Source: Planctomycetota bacterium
GTDB taxonomy: Bacteria; Planctomycetota; UBA1135; GCA-002686595
NCBI GenBank assembly: GCA_021413885.1
Contig: JAIOPM010000025.1
Location: 124,001-188,000 of the forward strand
Length of the DNA: 64,000 nucleotides
Direction: 5' to 3'
Part shown: positions 45,467-54,692 of the stretch, one piece after another
Numbering within the stretch: the first letter of the stretch is position 1
Layout: every line of letters starts with the position of its first letter
The notes under the pieces: model-generated
The model's database searches: none
The model's input: only the letters and a program-made list of their open reading frames with translations
Told to the model about the DNA's origin: nothing
Translations under genes and position numbers: made by a program

Positions 45467-46987
45467 ATGGCTGGAGCAAGCGAAGGTCGATCGACGCCGT
45501 GGACGCGACGCACGTGGGTTGTGTTCGCGTTGCTGGTCGTCGGCATGCTCGCGGCGCTGCCGTGGCTCGTGACACCGTGGCACCCGGCGATGCCCGGAGC
45601 GCGCGACGCCGCGATGTACCTCGCGTGCGCGAAGTCGTTGGTCGCGGGCGAGGGCTACAGCTACTTGGGCGAGCCCTTCGTCATCCGCCCGCCGGGGATG
45701 TCGCTCCTGGTCGCGCCGATCGTCGCGGCGAACGGCTTCGACTTCCACGCGATCAACGGGTTGGTCGGCGTGTTCGGCGTCGCCGCCGCGGCCGCGATCT
45801 TCGCGTGGTGCGTGCCGCGCGTCGGCGAGTTCGTCGCGGCGGGGCTCGCGCTGACGATCTGGTGGAACGGGACGTTCCAGGATTTTTGCAATCGCGCGAT
45901 GTCGGACGTGCCGGGGCTCGCGGCGTTGATCGGATGTTTGCTGCTCGCACGGTGGGCGGATCGCAAGAGCGATTGGCGCCGTGAAGTCGTGCTCGGCCTC
46001 GCGATCGGGCTCTCGGCTTACCTGCGCACCGCGGCGGTGTTGTTGGTGCCTGCGATCGCGGTCGAGCGCATCGTCGCGAAGTTCTGGGTCAGCGATCACG
46101 TCAACTGGCTCGGGTTCGCGCGGCAGCGGCTCGCGCTGCTCGTGCTCGTTCCGGTGCTCGTGATCGCGCCGTGGAGCGCGCGCGATGCGGCGCACGCTCC
46201 GCACGAAGCCGTCGATCAGACCGCGATCGCGTCGTACTCGGTCGGGATGTGGCACACGAAGGCGTGGAATCCGAATTCGCCGCGAGTGAGCTTCCGCGCC
46301 GTGCTCGCGCGCGCACCGGAGCGCACGAAGCAGGTGTTGTCGTTGGTCGGCACGGCGATGCGCTCGGATCACGCGTCGTTCGTCGCTCGCGCGTTCGGCG
46401 GATTGCTGCTCGCGCTCGCGGCGGTGACGTTGTTGCGCGGACGCCGTTCGTCGGAGATCTATCTCTTCGGCTACGCGGCGACTGTCGCCGTGTACTTCGG
46501 TTTCCACGAGCGTCTGGTACTGCCGATCTGGGCGTTCGCGCTCGTCGCCGCGGTCGAAGCGCTGCTCGCACTCGGCGCGCGCTTCTCCGAGTTCGCGCGG
46601 CGTTTGGCGATCCTCGTCGGCCTCGCGGCCCTCGCCGCCTTCGGTCCGTCGCCGTGGGCGAGTTGGAGCCGCGTCGAGGCCCAGCACACGCGCTACGCGC
46701 ACTTCGCCGCCGCGTTGCAGTCGGAGCTCGCGCCCGAAGCCCGCGTCGGGGCCGCGTTCGGCTGGCACTACGCGCTCTTCCTCGATCGTCCGGTCTGGAC
46801 CCTGCAGCTCGCGTTCGCGCGCGACCCGAAGAACGTCGAGAAGCTGATCGCGAAGTACCGCCTCGACGCGGTGATCGTCGCGGCGTACGACGGCGGCGCG
46901 CGCAAGTTCACCGACTACCTGACCGAGCACTACGGCCTGGGCAAACGCGTCGACACCGGCCTGCTCTTCCGCGTCGGCCCGCGCTGA
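45467..46987 (+). CDS. GT39/ArnT-like membrane glycosyltransferase
   Basis: A 506-residue protein with about ten helices. After the first helix comes ARDAAMYLACAKSLVAGEGYSYLGEPFVIRPPG, the acidic loop with a GY-type motif typical of GT-C family proteins such as PMT and ArnT. The C-terminal 80 residues are soluble (VDTGLLFRVGP at the end). The donor would be a polyprenyl-linked sugar, the acceptor unknown. ATG 45467 is used; GTG 45443 is an alternative. It is a second such protein besides 32677-34995. Confidence 0.75.
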   Translation: MAGASEGRSTPWTRRTWVVFALLVVGMLAALPWLVTPWHPAMPGARDAAMYLACAKSLVAGEGYSYLGEPFVIRPPGMSLLVAPIVAANGFDFHAINGLVGVFGVAAAAAIFAWCVPRVGEFVAAGLALTIWWNGTFQDFCNRAMSDVPGLAALIGCLLLARWADRKSDWRREVVLGLAIGLSAYLRTAAVLLVPAIAVERIVAKFWVSDHVNWLGFARQRLALLVLVPVLVIAPWSARDAAHAPHEAVDQTAIASYSVGMWHTKAWNPNSPRVSFRAVLARAPERTKQVLSLVGTAMRSDHASFVARAFGGLLLALAAVTLLRGRRSSEIYLFGYAATVAVYFGFHERLVLPIWAFALVAAVEALLALGARFSEFARRLAILVGLAALAAFGPSPWASWSRVEAQHTRYAHFAAALQSELAPEARVGAAFGWHYALFLDRPVWTLQLAFARDPKNVEKLIAKYRLDAVIVAAYDGGARKFTDYLTEHYGLGKRVDTGLLFRVGPR

Positions 46988-46997
46988 ACGCAGAACC

Positions 46998-47876
46998 TCA
47001 GACGAGGTTCGCTTCGCGCAGCGTGCCGAGCAGTCGGTCGCGGTTCTCGGGTTCGAGCGCGACCAACGGAAGACGCACTTCCAAAGTGCAGAGCTTCATC
47101 GCCGCCAGCGCCGTCTTCAGCGGCACGGGATTGGTCTCGATGAAGAGGTCTCGGCAGAGCGGCGAGAGGAAGTGGACGAGCTCCGCGGTGCGCATCGCGT
47201 CGCCGCCGGCGCGCGCGACGCGGCAGAGTTCGGCGACTTGGCGCGGGACGACGTTGCTGACCACGCCGATCACGCCGACGCCGCCGAGCGCCATGAAGTC
47301 GGCGATCAACGAATCCTCGCCGGCGAGCAGCGCGATGTCCGACTGCGCCGCGATTTCCTTCGCGCGTCCGACCGAGCCGCACGCCTCCTTGATCGCGACG
47401 ACGTTCGGATGCGCGGCGCGGATCTCGGCGACGGTCTCGGGTCTCAAATCGACGCCGGTGCGCGACGGCACGTTGTAGAGGACGATCGGGAGCTCGACGG
47501 CTTCGGCGAGTTCGCCGAAGTGCGCGACCAGGCCGCGTTGCGTCGGCTTGTTGTAGTACGGCGTGACGACGAGCAAACCATCGGCGCCTGCGGCTTGGGC
47601 GAAGCCCGCGAGCTCGATCGTCGAGCGCGTCGCGTTCGTGCCGACGCCCGCGAGCACCGGCAGCCGACCGTCGGCGCGTTCGATCACGGCCTCGATCACG
47701 CTGCGGCGTTCGAACTCGGAGAGCGTTGCGCTCTCGCCCGACGTTCCGCACGCGACGAGGCCGTCGCTCTTGCCGACGTGGAACTCGACGATGCGATCGA
47801 GCGCGTCGAAATCGACCTCGCCGTCGCGGAACGGCGTCGGCAACGCGACATAGCTTCCCGTGAACGGCGTGCTCAT
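46998..47876 (-). CDS. dapA: 4-hydroxy-tetrahydrodipicolinate synthase
   Basis: A 292-residue TIM-barrel enzyme that condenses pyruvate with aspartate semialdehyde in the lysine/diaminopimelate pathway. GTSGE (44-48), Tyr134 in LYNVPSRTG and the Schiff-base Lys163 in VVAIKEACG are all in place. Its ATG overlaps the pdxJ stop by four bases (ATGA), so both are in one operon. Its product feeds cell-wall cross-links and lysine. Confidence 0.95.
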   Translation of the reverse strand: MSTPFTGSYVALPTPFRDGEVDFDALDRIVEFHVGKSDGLVACGTSGESATLSEFERRSVIEAVIERADGRLPVLAGVGTNATRSTIELAGFAQAAGADGLLVVTPYYNKPTQRGLVAHFGELAEAVELPIVLYNVPSRTGVDLRPETVAEIRAAHPNVVAIKEACGSVGRAKEIAAQSDIALLAGEDSLIADFMALGGVGVIGVVSNVVPRQVAELCRVARAGGDAMRTAELVHFLSPLCRDLFIETNPVPLKTALAAMKLCTLEVRLPLVALEPENRDRLLGTLREANLV

Positions 47877-48592
47877 CGAACGACTCCCATCTGCGCGAGC
47901 ATCTGACGGACCGCCAAATGCACGCCGGCCGTCAATGCATGCGACACGATCGCGTGTCCGATGTTCAGTTCCTCGACGTGCGGCAACTCGGCGACCGCCG
48001 CGACGTTGGTGTAGTCGAGACCGTGCCCCGCGTTGACGCGCAGACCCTTGTCGTACGCCAACTCGGTCGCGGCGCGCAGGCGGGCGAGCTCGCGTTCGCG
48101 CGTCTTGCCCTTCGCGTTCGAGTACGCGCCGGTGTGCAGCTCGACGAACGGCGCGCCGAGGTCGGCGGCGGCGACGATCTGCTTCGGATCGGGATCGACG
48201 AAGAGGCTGACCATCTGGCTCTTGCGCGCGAAGAGCGGCAGGACCTTCGCGAGCGTCTTGCGCTCGGCGATCACGTCGAGGCCGCCTTCGGTGGTGATCT
48301 CCTGACGATTCTCAGGCACGAGGCAGATGCACTTCGCCTTGCTCGCGAGCGCGAGCCGCACCATCTCCGGATCGAGGCACGCTTCGAGGTTGACCAGCGT
48401 GCGCACCTTCTTGACCAGGCGCTTGACGTCGTCGTCCTGGATGTGGCGGCGATCCTTGCGCAGATGGCACGTGATGCCGTGGGCGCCGGCTTGTTCGGCG
48501 AGCAACGCCCACGCGACCGGATCCGGGTTCAGGCCGCGTCGCGCCTGCCGCACGGTCGCGACGTGGTCGATGTTGACGTGCAGGCGAACCAT
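47873..48592 (-). CDS. pdxJ: Pyridoxine 5'-phosphate synthase
   Basis: A 239-residue protein that forms pyridoxine 5'-phosphate from deoxyxylulose phosphate and 3-amino-2-oxopropyl phosphate. Typical segments are LHVNIDHVATVRQARRG at the start, AGAHGITCHLRKDRRHI, LEACLDPEMVRLAL and VNAGHGLDYTNV. The combination with dapA is not one of metabolic necessity, since PLP is not used by DapA, but both lie in one transcript. Divergent from rsmD with 113 bases between. Confidence 0.96.
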   Translation of the reverse strand: MVRLHVNIDHVATVRQARRGLNPDPVAWALLAEQAGAHGITCHLRKDRRHIQDDDVKRLVKKVRTLVNLEACLDPEMVRLALASKAKCICLVPENRQEITTEGGLDVIAERKTLAKVLPLFARKSQMVSLFVDPDPKQIVAAADLGAPFVELHTGAYSNAKGKTRERELARLRAATELAYDKGLRVNAGHGLDYTNVAAVAELPHVEELNIGHAIVSHALTAGVHLAVRQMLAQMGVVR

Positions 48593-48705
48593 CGGGGCGG
48601 GCGGATTGTAGCGGTGCGCGTCGGGCGACGTTCGCGTCGAGGGACGATTCCCGGCGGTCGGGCCGGCGTGGAGCGCTGCGCGAGCTTCGCGTACCTTGGA
48701 CGTCG

Positions 48706-49284
48706 ATGCGCATCATCGCCGGCAGTCATCGCGGTCGCCGCATCCGCGCGCCGGAAGGGCTCGCGACGCGACCGATGCTCGATCGGGTGCGCGAGTCGCT
48801 CTTCTCGACGCTGCACGATTGGATCGAAGGCGCGCGTGTGCTCGATCTCTTCGCGGGGTCGGGGAGCCTCGGGCTCGAGGCGTTGTCGCGCGGCGCGCGC
48901 TCGGCGCGGATGGTCGAGCGTCATCGGCCGACGCTCGAGCTCCTGAAGGAGAACGTGCGCGAGCTCGGGCTCGAGAGCGTCGTCGAACTCGTCTGCGCCG
49001 ATGCGCTCACTCTGCGCGCGTGGGGCGCGGACGCACGCTTCGATCTCATCTTCTGCGATCCGCCGTATCCGTTGATGGAGGACGGGAAGTCGCGCGCCGG
49101 CGTGCTGGTCGCGCTCGAAGCGTTGGTCACCGAGCACCTCGCCGACGCCGGCCGCCTCGTCGTGCACGTGCCGCGCGGTTTGCTCCATCCCTCGCACTTC
49201 GCGCCGACGATCGCGGCCGAGCTGCGGACGTGGGGCACCAACGACGTGTGGCTCCTCGGCCGAGCGAAAGGCGCGCAACCGTGA
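48706..49284 (+). CDS. rsmD: 16S rRNA (guanine(966)-N2)-methyltransferase
   Basis: A 192-residue Rossmann-fold methyltransferase. The S-adenosylmethionine motif is LDLFAGSGSLGLEAL (46-60) and the catalytic motif DPPYP (118-122). RsmD methylates G966 in 16S rRNA. The N-terminal IAGSHRGRRIRAPEGLATRP is diagnostic. The next gene starts in the GTGA overlap. Confidence 0.93.
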   Translation: MRIIAGSHRGRRIRAPEGLATRPMLDRVRESLFSTLHDWIEGARVLDLFAGSGSLGLEALSRGARSARMVERHRPTLELLKENVRELGLESVVELVCADALTLRAWGADARFDLIFCDPPYPLMEDGKSRAGVLVALEALVTEHLADAGRLVVHVPRGLLHPSHFAPTIAAELRTWGTNDVWLLGRAKGAQP

Positions 49285-50432
49285 GCGAACTGCGCGGTCG
49301 TCTGTTCGTCGGCGGAGCCCTCGCGCCCGGCCGCGTGGAGTTCGCGAACGGCCGCATCACGTCGATCGACCTCGAGCTCGGCGCGCGCGACGCGAACGAG
49401 CTCCCGATCGTCGCCCCCGGCTTCGTCGACCTCCACATCCACGGTTTCGGCGGCAGCGATCCGCTCGACGATCTCGCCGGCATGGCGACGGCTCTCGCGC
49501 GCGTCGGCACGACCGCGTTCCAGCCGACGCTCTTCCCGAGCGAGCCGTCGCGCCTCGGCGCCGCGTGCGAACACGTGTGGAGCGCCGCGACCGAACTCGG
49601 CCGCGCGCCGACCGCGCGTGTCGTAGGCCTGCACCTCGAAGGGCCGTTCGTGAATCCGCTGCGCGCGGGCGCGCTTCCGCCCGGAGATCTCGCGACGCCT
49701 TCGAAGGAAGGTTTGCGCGCGATCCTCGGCCCCGCGACCGGTTCGGGGCGCGGCGTGAAGACGATGACGTTGGCGTGCGAGCTCCAAGGCGCGAACGAAC
49801 TGGTCGCCGAGCTCGTGCGTTCGAACGTGCGCGTGTCGCTCGGTCACAGCCAGGCGACCGCGGCGGAAGCTCGCGCGGCTGCGCGCGCGGGAGCGAGCGG
49901 CGCGACGCACCTCTTCAACGCGATGGGACCGATCCATCACCGCGAGATCGGCCTCGCGGGTTTCGCGCTCGCCAAGACCGCGCTGTTCGCCGAGATCATC
50001 GGCGATCTCGTCCACGTCGGCGCGGACGCGTTCGAACTCGCGCTCGCTGCGCGCGGACCGGAAGGTCTGTGCCTCGTCAGCGACGCGCTGCAAGGCGCGG
50101 GCACCGGCTGCGAGCGTTTCGAGAGCCACGGCCGCGAACACGTCGTCCATTCCGGCACCGCGTACTACCCGGCGGCGAAGTCGGGCGGCGCGGAGCAGCT
50201 CGCGGGTTCGGCGATGTCGCAGCACGCGATGGTGCAACGCTTGGTCGAGCGCGGCGTGGTGTCGATCGAGGACGCGTTGACGATGGCGAGCGCGTCGCCC
50301 GCGCGAGCTCTCGGCCTCGAACGCGAACTCGGTGCGCTTGGGCCGGGCTTGCGCGCCGACTTCGTCGTGCTCGACGCGCGCACGCTCGCTTTGTGCGACG
50401 TGTGGGTCGGCGGCGAACGCGTCGCGCGTTGA
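49281..50432 (+). CDS. nagA: N-acetylglucosamine-6-phosphate deacetylase
   Basis: A 383-residue amidohydrolase with GTG start at 49281, overlapping the rsmD stop. The metal-binding PGFVDLHIHGFGG (His52, His54), the active-site HLEGPF, SLGHSQAT, THLFNAMGPIHHRE and SDAL regions occur in order. It removes acetate from N-acetylglucosamine-6-phosphate in amino-sugar recycling. It converges on the next gene with three bases between. Confidence 0.93.
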   Translation: MSELRGRLFVGGALAPGRVEFANGRITSIDLELGARDANELPIVAPGFVDLHIHGFGGSDPLDDLAGMATALARVGTTAFQPTLFPSEPSRLGAACEHVWSAATELGRAPTARVVGLHLEGPFVNPLRAGALPPGDLATPSKEGLRAILGPATGSGRGVKTMTLACELQGANELVAELVRSNVRVSLGHSQATAAEARAAARAGASGATHLFNAMGPIHHREIGLAGFALAKTALFAEIIGDLVHVGADAFELALAARGPEGLCLVSDALQGAGTGCERFESHGREHVVHSGTAYYPAAKSGGAEQLAGSAMSQHAMVQRLVERGVVSIEDALTMASASPARALGLERELGALGPGLRADFVVLDARTLALCDVWVGGERVAR

Positions 50433-50435
50433 CGT

Positions 50436-51062
50436 TCAGTGCGCGACGGCCGCGCGCGGCTTCGACCAGAACAGCACCGCGAGCTCGATCGCGTGCTGCA
50501 AGCGTTCGGGATCGCGTTCGAGCTGGTTCCAGCGCAACGTCACTTTCGAGCCCTCGATCACCAAGTCGCAGAGCTTGGCGAACTCGACGAGCTTCGTCCT
50601 CGCCGCCTCGCCGATCACGTCGCGCGGATCGACCGTGTCCTTGGCGTAGACGACGAAGAGCTCGTCGAAATCGGTGTCGCCGAGCGGCCGGCTCTTGCCG
50701 CCGAAGACCTTGCCGAGCCGCGTCGCGAAGTTGTTCGGCAGGACCTTGACCTCGGCGCGCGAGAGCTCGCTGCCGCGCGCGACGAGGCGCGTGTAGGTCC
50801 GGCTGTGTTTGCCGTGGCGGACGACCTGCTTCTCGATACGAAACGCGATGCCGCGGACCTCGCCTTCGATCCGGAACTCCTTGCCGCGGTACCACGGGGA
50901 CTCCGGCATCACGAAGCGCAGGTCCCGGTCGCTCGCGAAGCGTCGCCACGCCTCGATCGCCCGGTCTTGGACCTTGACGCTCCAGAGCACCGCCCAGACG
51001 GCGATCCCGGCCATCGCCACGAGGAACGGGATGACCACGAAGACTTCGGAGGCGAGCAGCAT
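50436..51062 (-). CDS. Membrane-anchored protein of unknown function
   Basis: A 208-residue protein with one N-terminal helix (about 5-30) and a soluble domain. The start at ATG 51062 is chosen over a TTG at 51080. The domain shows WYRGKEFRIEGEVRGIAFRIEKQVVRHGKHSRTYTRLVAR, an arrangement of beta strands, then a helical second half. No catalytic motif is recognised. Divergent from the next gene across about 80 bases. Confidence 0.6.
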   Translation of the reverse strand: MLLASEVFVVIPFLVAMAGIAVWAVLWSVKVQDRAIEAWRRFASDRDLRFVMPESPWYRGKEFRIEGEVRGIAFRIEKQVVRHGKHSRTYTRLVARGSELSRAEVKVLPNNFATRLGKVFGGKSRPLGDTDFDELFVVYAKDTVDPRDVIGEAARTKLVEFAKLCDLVIEGSKVTLRWNQLERDPERLQHAIELAVLFWSKPRAAVAH

Positions 51063-51142
51063 CGTCGGCGTCCATTCCAACGCTCGGACCGCCCGCAGGG
51101 AACACTCCAGCGCGCGTGATTTCCGTCCGATGCAGGATCGGG

Positions 51143-51781
51143 ATGAGAGCTCATCAACTCGTCACGGCGATCCTGGTGATCCTGTTGCTCGCGGCGATCG
51201 TCCGTTCGCCGCTGCACGGTCGACAAGACGACGGAGCGCCCGCCGAGCCGACGCCTCTCGGTCTCGTGCGCGCGAGCCCCGACGCGTACCTCGGCAAGGA
51301 AGTCTCGTTCGTCGTCCAGGTGCACACGCTGCCGACCAGTTGGAACCCGTACCTCACGCGCTTCGGCATCACCGACTTCCGCGCGTTGTCGGTCTGGGCG
51401 GACGAGCAAGCGCTCTGGGTGACCGAGGAGTTCGGCAACCCGTTCGGCCCGGTCTTCGCGCGCCGCGGAACGTCGGTCGACACGGTCTTTGCCCAAGCGA
51501 AGCCGTACGAGCGCTACCTGCTGAAAGGTCGTGTGCGCGAAGTGTTCCTCGGCCGTCCGTGGATCGAAGTCGATGCCGCGACGCATCTCGACGGCGAGGT
51601 CGGCGAAGGCACGATCCTCCACGCCGGACGCGCGTTGCAGTTGGTGGCGAGCGGTCAGCCCAAGCTCGCGCTCGAGGATTTCGACCGCGCGCTCGCCGGC
51701 GACTTGCCGCCCAAGGCGCGCGAGGCGTTGGAAGAGCTCCGCCGCGATTGCGCCGAGCCGCCGGCGAAAAAGACGCGGTAG
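51143..51781 (+). CDS. Exported protein of unknown function
   Basis: A 212-residue protein with an N-terminal helix (LVTAILVILLLAAIV) and a likely signal or anchor. ATG 51143 has AGGA seven bases upstream; a GTG further up is less likely. The domain after a short linker contains ASPDAYLGKEVSFVVQVH and ERYLLKGRVREVFLGRPWIEVD, reminiscent of OB-fold-like proteins. The end is a short helical TPR-like segment (QPKLALEDFDRALAGDL). No family recognised. It precedes recN by 92 bases. Confidence 0.6.
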   Translation: MRAHQLVTAILVILLLAAIVRSPLHGRQDDGAPAEPTPLGLVRASPDAYLGKEVSFVVQVHTLPTSWNPYLTRFGITDFRALSVWADEQALWVTEEFGNPFGPVFARRGTSVDTVFAQAKPYERYLLKGRVREVFLGRPWIEVDAATHLDGEVGEGTILHAGRALQLVASGQPKLALEDFDRALAGDLPPKAREALEELRRDCAEPPAKKTR

Positions 51782-51873
51782 CGCCCGCAACCGTTCGAGG
51801 CCGACGCGGTCTTGGTCCGGTGATCGCGCGTGGACTCGCGGGCGGGTAGAAAGAGGGCGCCTGGAGCACGCCC

Positions 51874-53613
51874 ATGTTGACCGAGCTCGAGATCCGTGAC
51901 CTCGCTCTGATCGAACGCGCCGCTCTCGCCTTCGGACCGGGGCTCAACACGATCACCGGCGAGACCGGCGCGGGGAAGAGTCTGTTGGTCGGCGCGCTCG
52001 AGCTGCTGCTCGGCGAACGTCCGCGGCCGAATCTCGTCCGCGCCGGTGCGGCGCGCGCGGAAGTGCAGGCGCGGTTCGTCGTCGCTCGCGACGCGGGGGC
52101 CGCGGGGCTGCTCGCGTGGATCGCGCGCGAGCTGCCGGTGGTCGCCGAGGACTGGGAAGGTCTCGCGGCGGACGCCGAGCGCGAACTGATCCTCTCGCGC
52201 AGCGTCGGCGCCGACGGCCGCACGCGTTCCCATGTCAACGGCCGCGCGGTGACGGTCAAACAGCTCGCCGAACTCGCGCCGCGGGTCTTCGAGATCCACG
52301 GCCAGAACGATCACCAACGTCTGCTCGAACCGCCGGAGCAGGGCCGCCTGGTCGACGCGTTCGGCGGTCTCGAGGGCGAACTCGGCCGCTACCGCGAGGC
52401 GCGCGAGCGCTGGCTCGAGCTGGTCGAACGCTTCGAAGCCCTCGAGACCGGCGAACGCGAGCGCCGCGATCGACTCGACCTCGCGCGCTTCCAGGCCGGC
52501 GAGATCCGCGCCGCGCGCCCGGACGCCGACGAACGCGCCGGCCTCGGCGCCGAGCGCGAGATCCTGCGCCACGGCGCCGAACTCCAACAAGTCTTCGGCG
52601 GCTTGGTCGACGAGCTGCTCGAACGCGACGGCGCGCTGCTCTCGCGTCTGCAAACCGCCGACAAGACCGTGCGCGCGTGGCGCGAACGCATCGCGTCGCT
52701 CGCCGAGATCGAAGAGGCGCTCGGCGGCGCGTTGGTGCACCTCGAGGACGCCGCGCGCGGCCTGTCGAGCTTCACTGAGCGCATCGAGGTCGATCCCGCG
52801 CGTCTCGAGGCGATCGAAGAGCGGCTCGCCGAACTCGAACGCCTCGAACACAAGTACGGCGCCGATTGCGCGGGTCTGGTGCGGCGCGCGGACGAGCTCG
52901 ACGTCGAGATCCGCCGCCTCGAAACCGACGAGCAGAGCCTCGCCGGACTCGGCGAGGAGATCGAGACGGCGCGCAAGACGGTGCTCGAACGCGGGCTCGC
53001 GTTGCGTCGCGCGCGTCAGGCGTTGCGCGAGAAGCTCGCGAAGGCGGTGCACGCCGCGCTCGCGGAGCTCGGCCTCGAACGCGCGCGCTTCGACGTGCGC
53101 CTCGAGCCGCGCGGCGAACCGGCGCCGACGTCGTCGCCCGCCGCCGATCGCGCGCTCTTCGGCGAAGCCGGTCTCGATCGCGTCGAGTTCCTGCTCTCGG
53201 CGAACCCGGGCGAACCGCTCGCGCGTCTGCGCGACGTCGCGTCGGGCGGCGAGACGGCGCGGATCATGCTCGCGTTGCGCAGCGTGCTCGCCGCCGCCGG
53301 CGCGGGACGCACGTTGGTCTTCGACGAGATCGATTCGGGCGTCGGCGGTCGTCTCGGTCCCGAGGTCGCGGCGCGCTTGAAGAAGCTCGGCCGCCACCAT
53401 CAGGTCCTCTGCGTCACGCACCTCCCCGCGATCGCCGCGGCCGCCGACACGCACCTGTGTGTCTCGAAGGTCGTCGAGAAGGGCCGCACGCTGACGCGGA
53501 TCGAAACGCTGACCGGCGAAGCCCGCGTCGAGGAAGTCGCCGACATGATCGCGGGCGGCGCGACGCACGCGACCGCGCGAGCCGAAGCACGACGCCTGAT
53601 CGGCGTGCGCTAG
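51874..53613 (+). CDS. recN: DNA repair protein RecN
   Basis: A 579-residue SMC-like ATPase. Walker A is GETGAGKS (29-36), and the coiled-coil arms cover about 150-390. The C-terminal head has SGGETARIMLALR (the signature) and LVFDEIDSGVGG (Walker B). RecN takes part in repair of double-strand breaks. The ribosome site GGAG precedes ATG 51874. A palindromic hairpin follows the stop. It is co-directional with the rluB-M16 operon but separated by 164 bases. Confidence 0.95.
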   Translation: MLTELEIRDLALIERAALAFGPGLNTITGETGAGKSLLVGALELLLGERPRPNLVRAGAARAEVQARFVVARDAGAAGLLAWIARELPVVAEDWEGLAADAERELILSRSVGADGRTRSHVNGRAVTVKQLAELAPRVFEIHGQNDHQRLLEPPEQGRLVDAFGGLEGELGRYREARERWLELVERFEALETGERERRDRLDLARFQAGEIRAARPDADERAGLGAEREILRHGAELQQVFGGLVDELLERDGALLSRLQTADKTVRAWRERIASLAEIEEALGGALVHLEDAARGLSSFTERIEVDPARLEAIEERLAELERLEHKYGADCAGLVRRADELDVEIRRLETDEQSLAGLGEEIETARKTVLERGLALRRARQALREKLAKAVHAALAELGLERARFDVRLEPRGEPAPTSSPAADRALFGEAGLDRVEFLLSANPGEPLARLRDVASGGETARIMLALRSVLAAAGAGRTLVFDEIDSGVGGRLGPEVAARLKKLGRHHQVLCVTHLPAIAAAADTHLCVSKVVEKGRTLTRIETLTGEARVEEVADMIAGGATHATARAEARRLIGVR

Positions 53614-53620
53614 CAACTCC

Positions 53621-53638
53621 CGCGCGGTCGACCGCGCG
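53621..53638 (+). terminator. Palindromic hairpin after recN
   Basis: An 18-base perfect palindrome (7-base stem with a TCGA loop), seven bases after the recN stop. No T-run. Flanking ACT and AGT could lengthen the stem. Confidence 0.5.
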
Positions 53639-53777
53639 AGTCCCGCTCTCGATTCGCGAGCGTGAGTCGAACGCGGACATCGAGAACACGCGTCCAAGGC
53701 CTCTGTCACGCGCAACGGACCGCATTCCGCTCTCGCGCGCGACGCGGCGACGGCGCATCGTTACGCTCTTCGGCCCG

Positions 53778-54692
53778 ATGGTCCCGAAGATACGCAAGAA
53801 CGAGCCCGAAGAGCCCCGCGACGCGGAGGAGTCGGGCGACGGACTCGTCCGCCTCAACAAGTACCTCGCCGACCGCGGCATCGCTTCGCGCCGCAAGTGC
53901 GACGAGCTGATCGAGAAGGGCCACGTGATGATCGACGGCGTCGTCGTCACGCAGCTCGGCACCAAGATCGATCCGACGACGCAGGAAGTCGAAGTCGCGG
54001 GCGAGGTGTTGAAGCCCGAGGGTTTGTCGAAGCGCTACTACCTGCTCAACAAACCGAAGGGCGTCGTCTGCACGAACGAAGAGCGCGAGCCGCGCGCGCG
54101 TGCGATCGACTTGATCACCGATCCGCGCAAGGGGCGCATCTACACCGTCGGTCGCCTCGACGAGGAGAGTCAGGGTCTGATCCTGCTCACCAACGACGGC
54201 GAGTTCGCGAACTTCGTCTCGCACCCGCGTCACGGCGTGCCGAAGACGTATTGGGCGAAACTCCGCGGCCGCATCGAGCCCGACGCGATCGAGCAGCTCA
54301 AGAAAGGCGTGTACCTCTCGGAAGGTCGCACCGTCGCCGACGAGATCCACGTCGAGAAGCGTTCGACGGAATCGACGGCGCTTTCGATCACGCTGCGCGA
54401 AGGCAAGAACCGCGAAGTGCGGCGCATGTTCGCGAAGGTCGGCTTCAAGGTGATGCAGCTGCGTCGCGTGCGCATCGGCAACTTGACCGATCGCTTCCTG
54501 CGCGAAGGCGAGTGGCGGCCGCTGACTCGCGCCGAGGTCGAGGACTTGAAGGCCGTCGCCGTCGGCGCGACCAAGGTCGATCCGTATCGCGGTGGGCGGA
54601 GTCCGCACAAGAAGGGTTTCTCGCGAGCTCGCGGTCCGCAACGGCGTCGACCGGGCGGCGTCGGCTCGCGGCACGCGCGAGGGAATCGATGA
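53778..54692 (+). CDS. rluB: RluB-like 23S rRNA pseudouridine synthase
   Basis: A 304-residue protein. An S4 domain (about 22-70: VRLNKYLADRGIASRRKCDELI) precedes the catalytic domain with VGRLDEESQGLILLTND, nucleophile Asp128. The ITLREGKNREVRRMF element near 225 is typical. The extension of 50 residues at the end is basic and Gly/Arg-rich (KKGFSRARGPQRRRPGG), suitable for rRNA contact. RluB modifies U2605 in 23S rRNA of E. coli; assignment to that site is by family. Overlaps the next gene by four bases. Confidence 0.88.
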   Translation: MVPKIRKNEPEEPRDAEESGDGLVRLNKYLADRGIASRRKCDELIEKGHVMIDGVVVTQLGTKIDPTTQEVEVAGEVLKPEGLSKRYYLLNKPKGVVCTNEEREPRARAIDLITDPRKGRIYTVGRLDEESQGLILLTNDGEFANFVSHPRHGVPKTYWAKLRGRIEPDAIEQLKKGVYLSEGRTVADEIHVEKRSTESTALSITLREGKNREVRRMFAKVGFKVMQLRRVRIGNLTDRFLREGEWRPLTRAEVEDLKAVAVGATKVDPYRGGRSPHKKGFSRARGPQRRRPGGVGSRHARGNR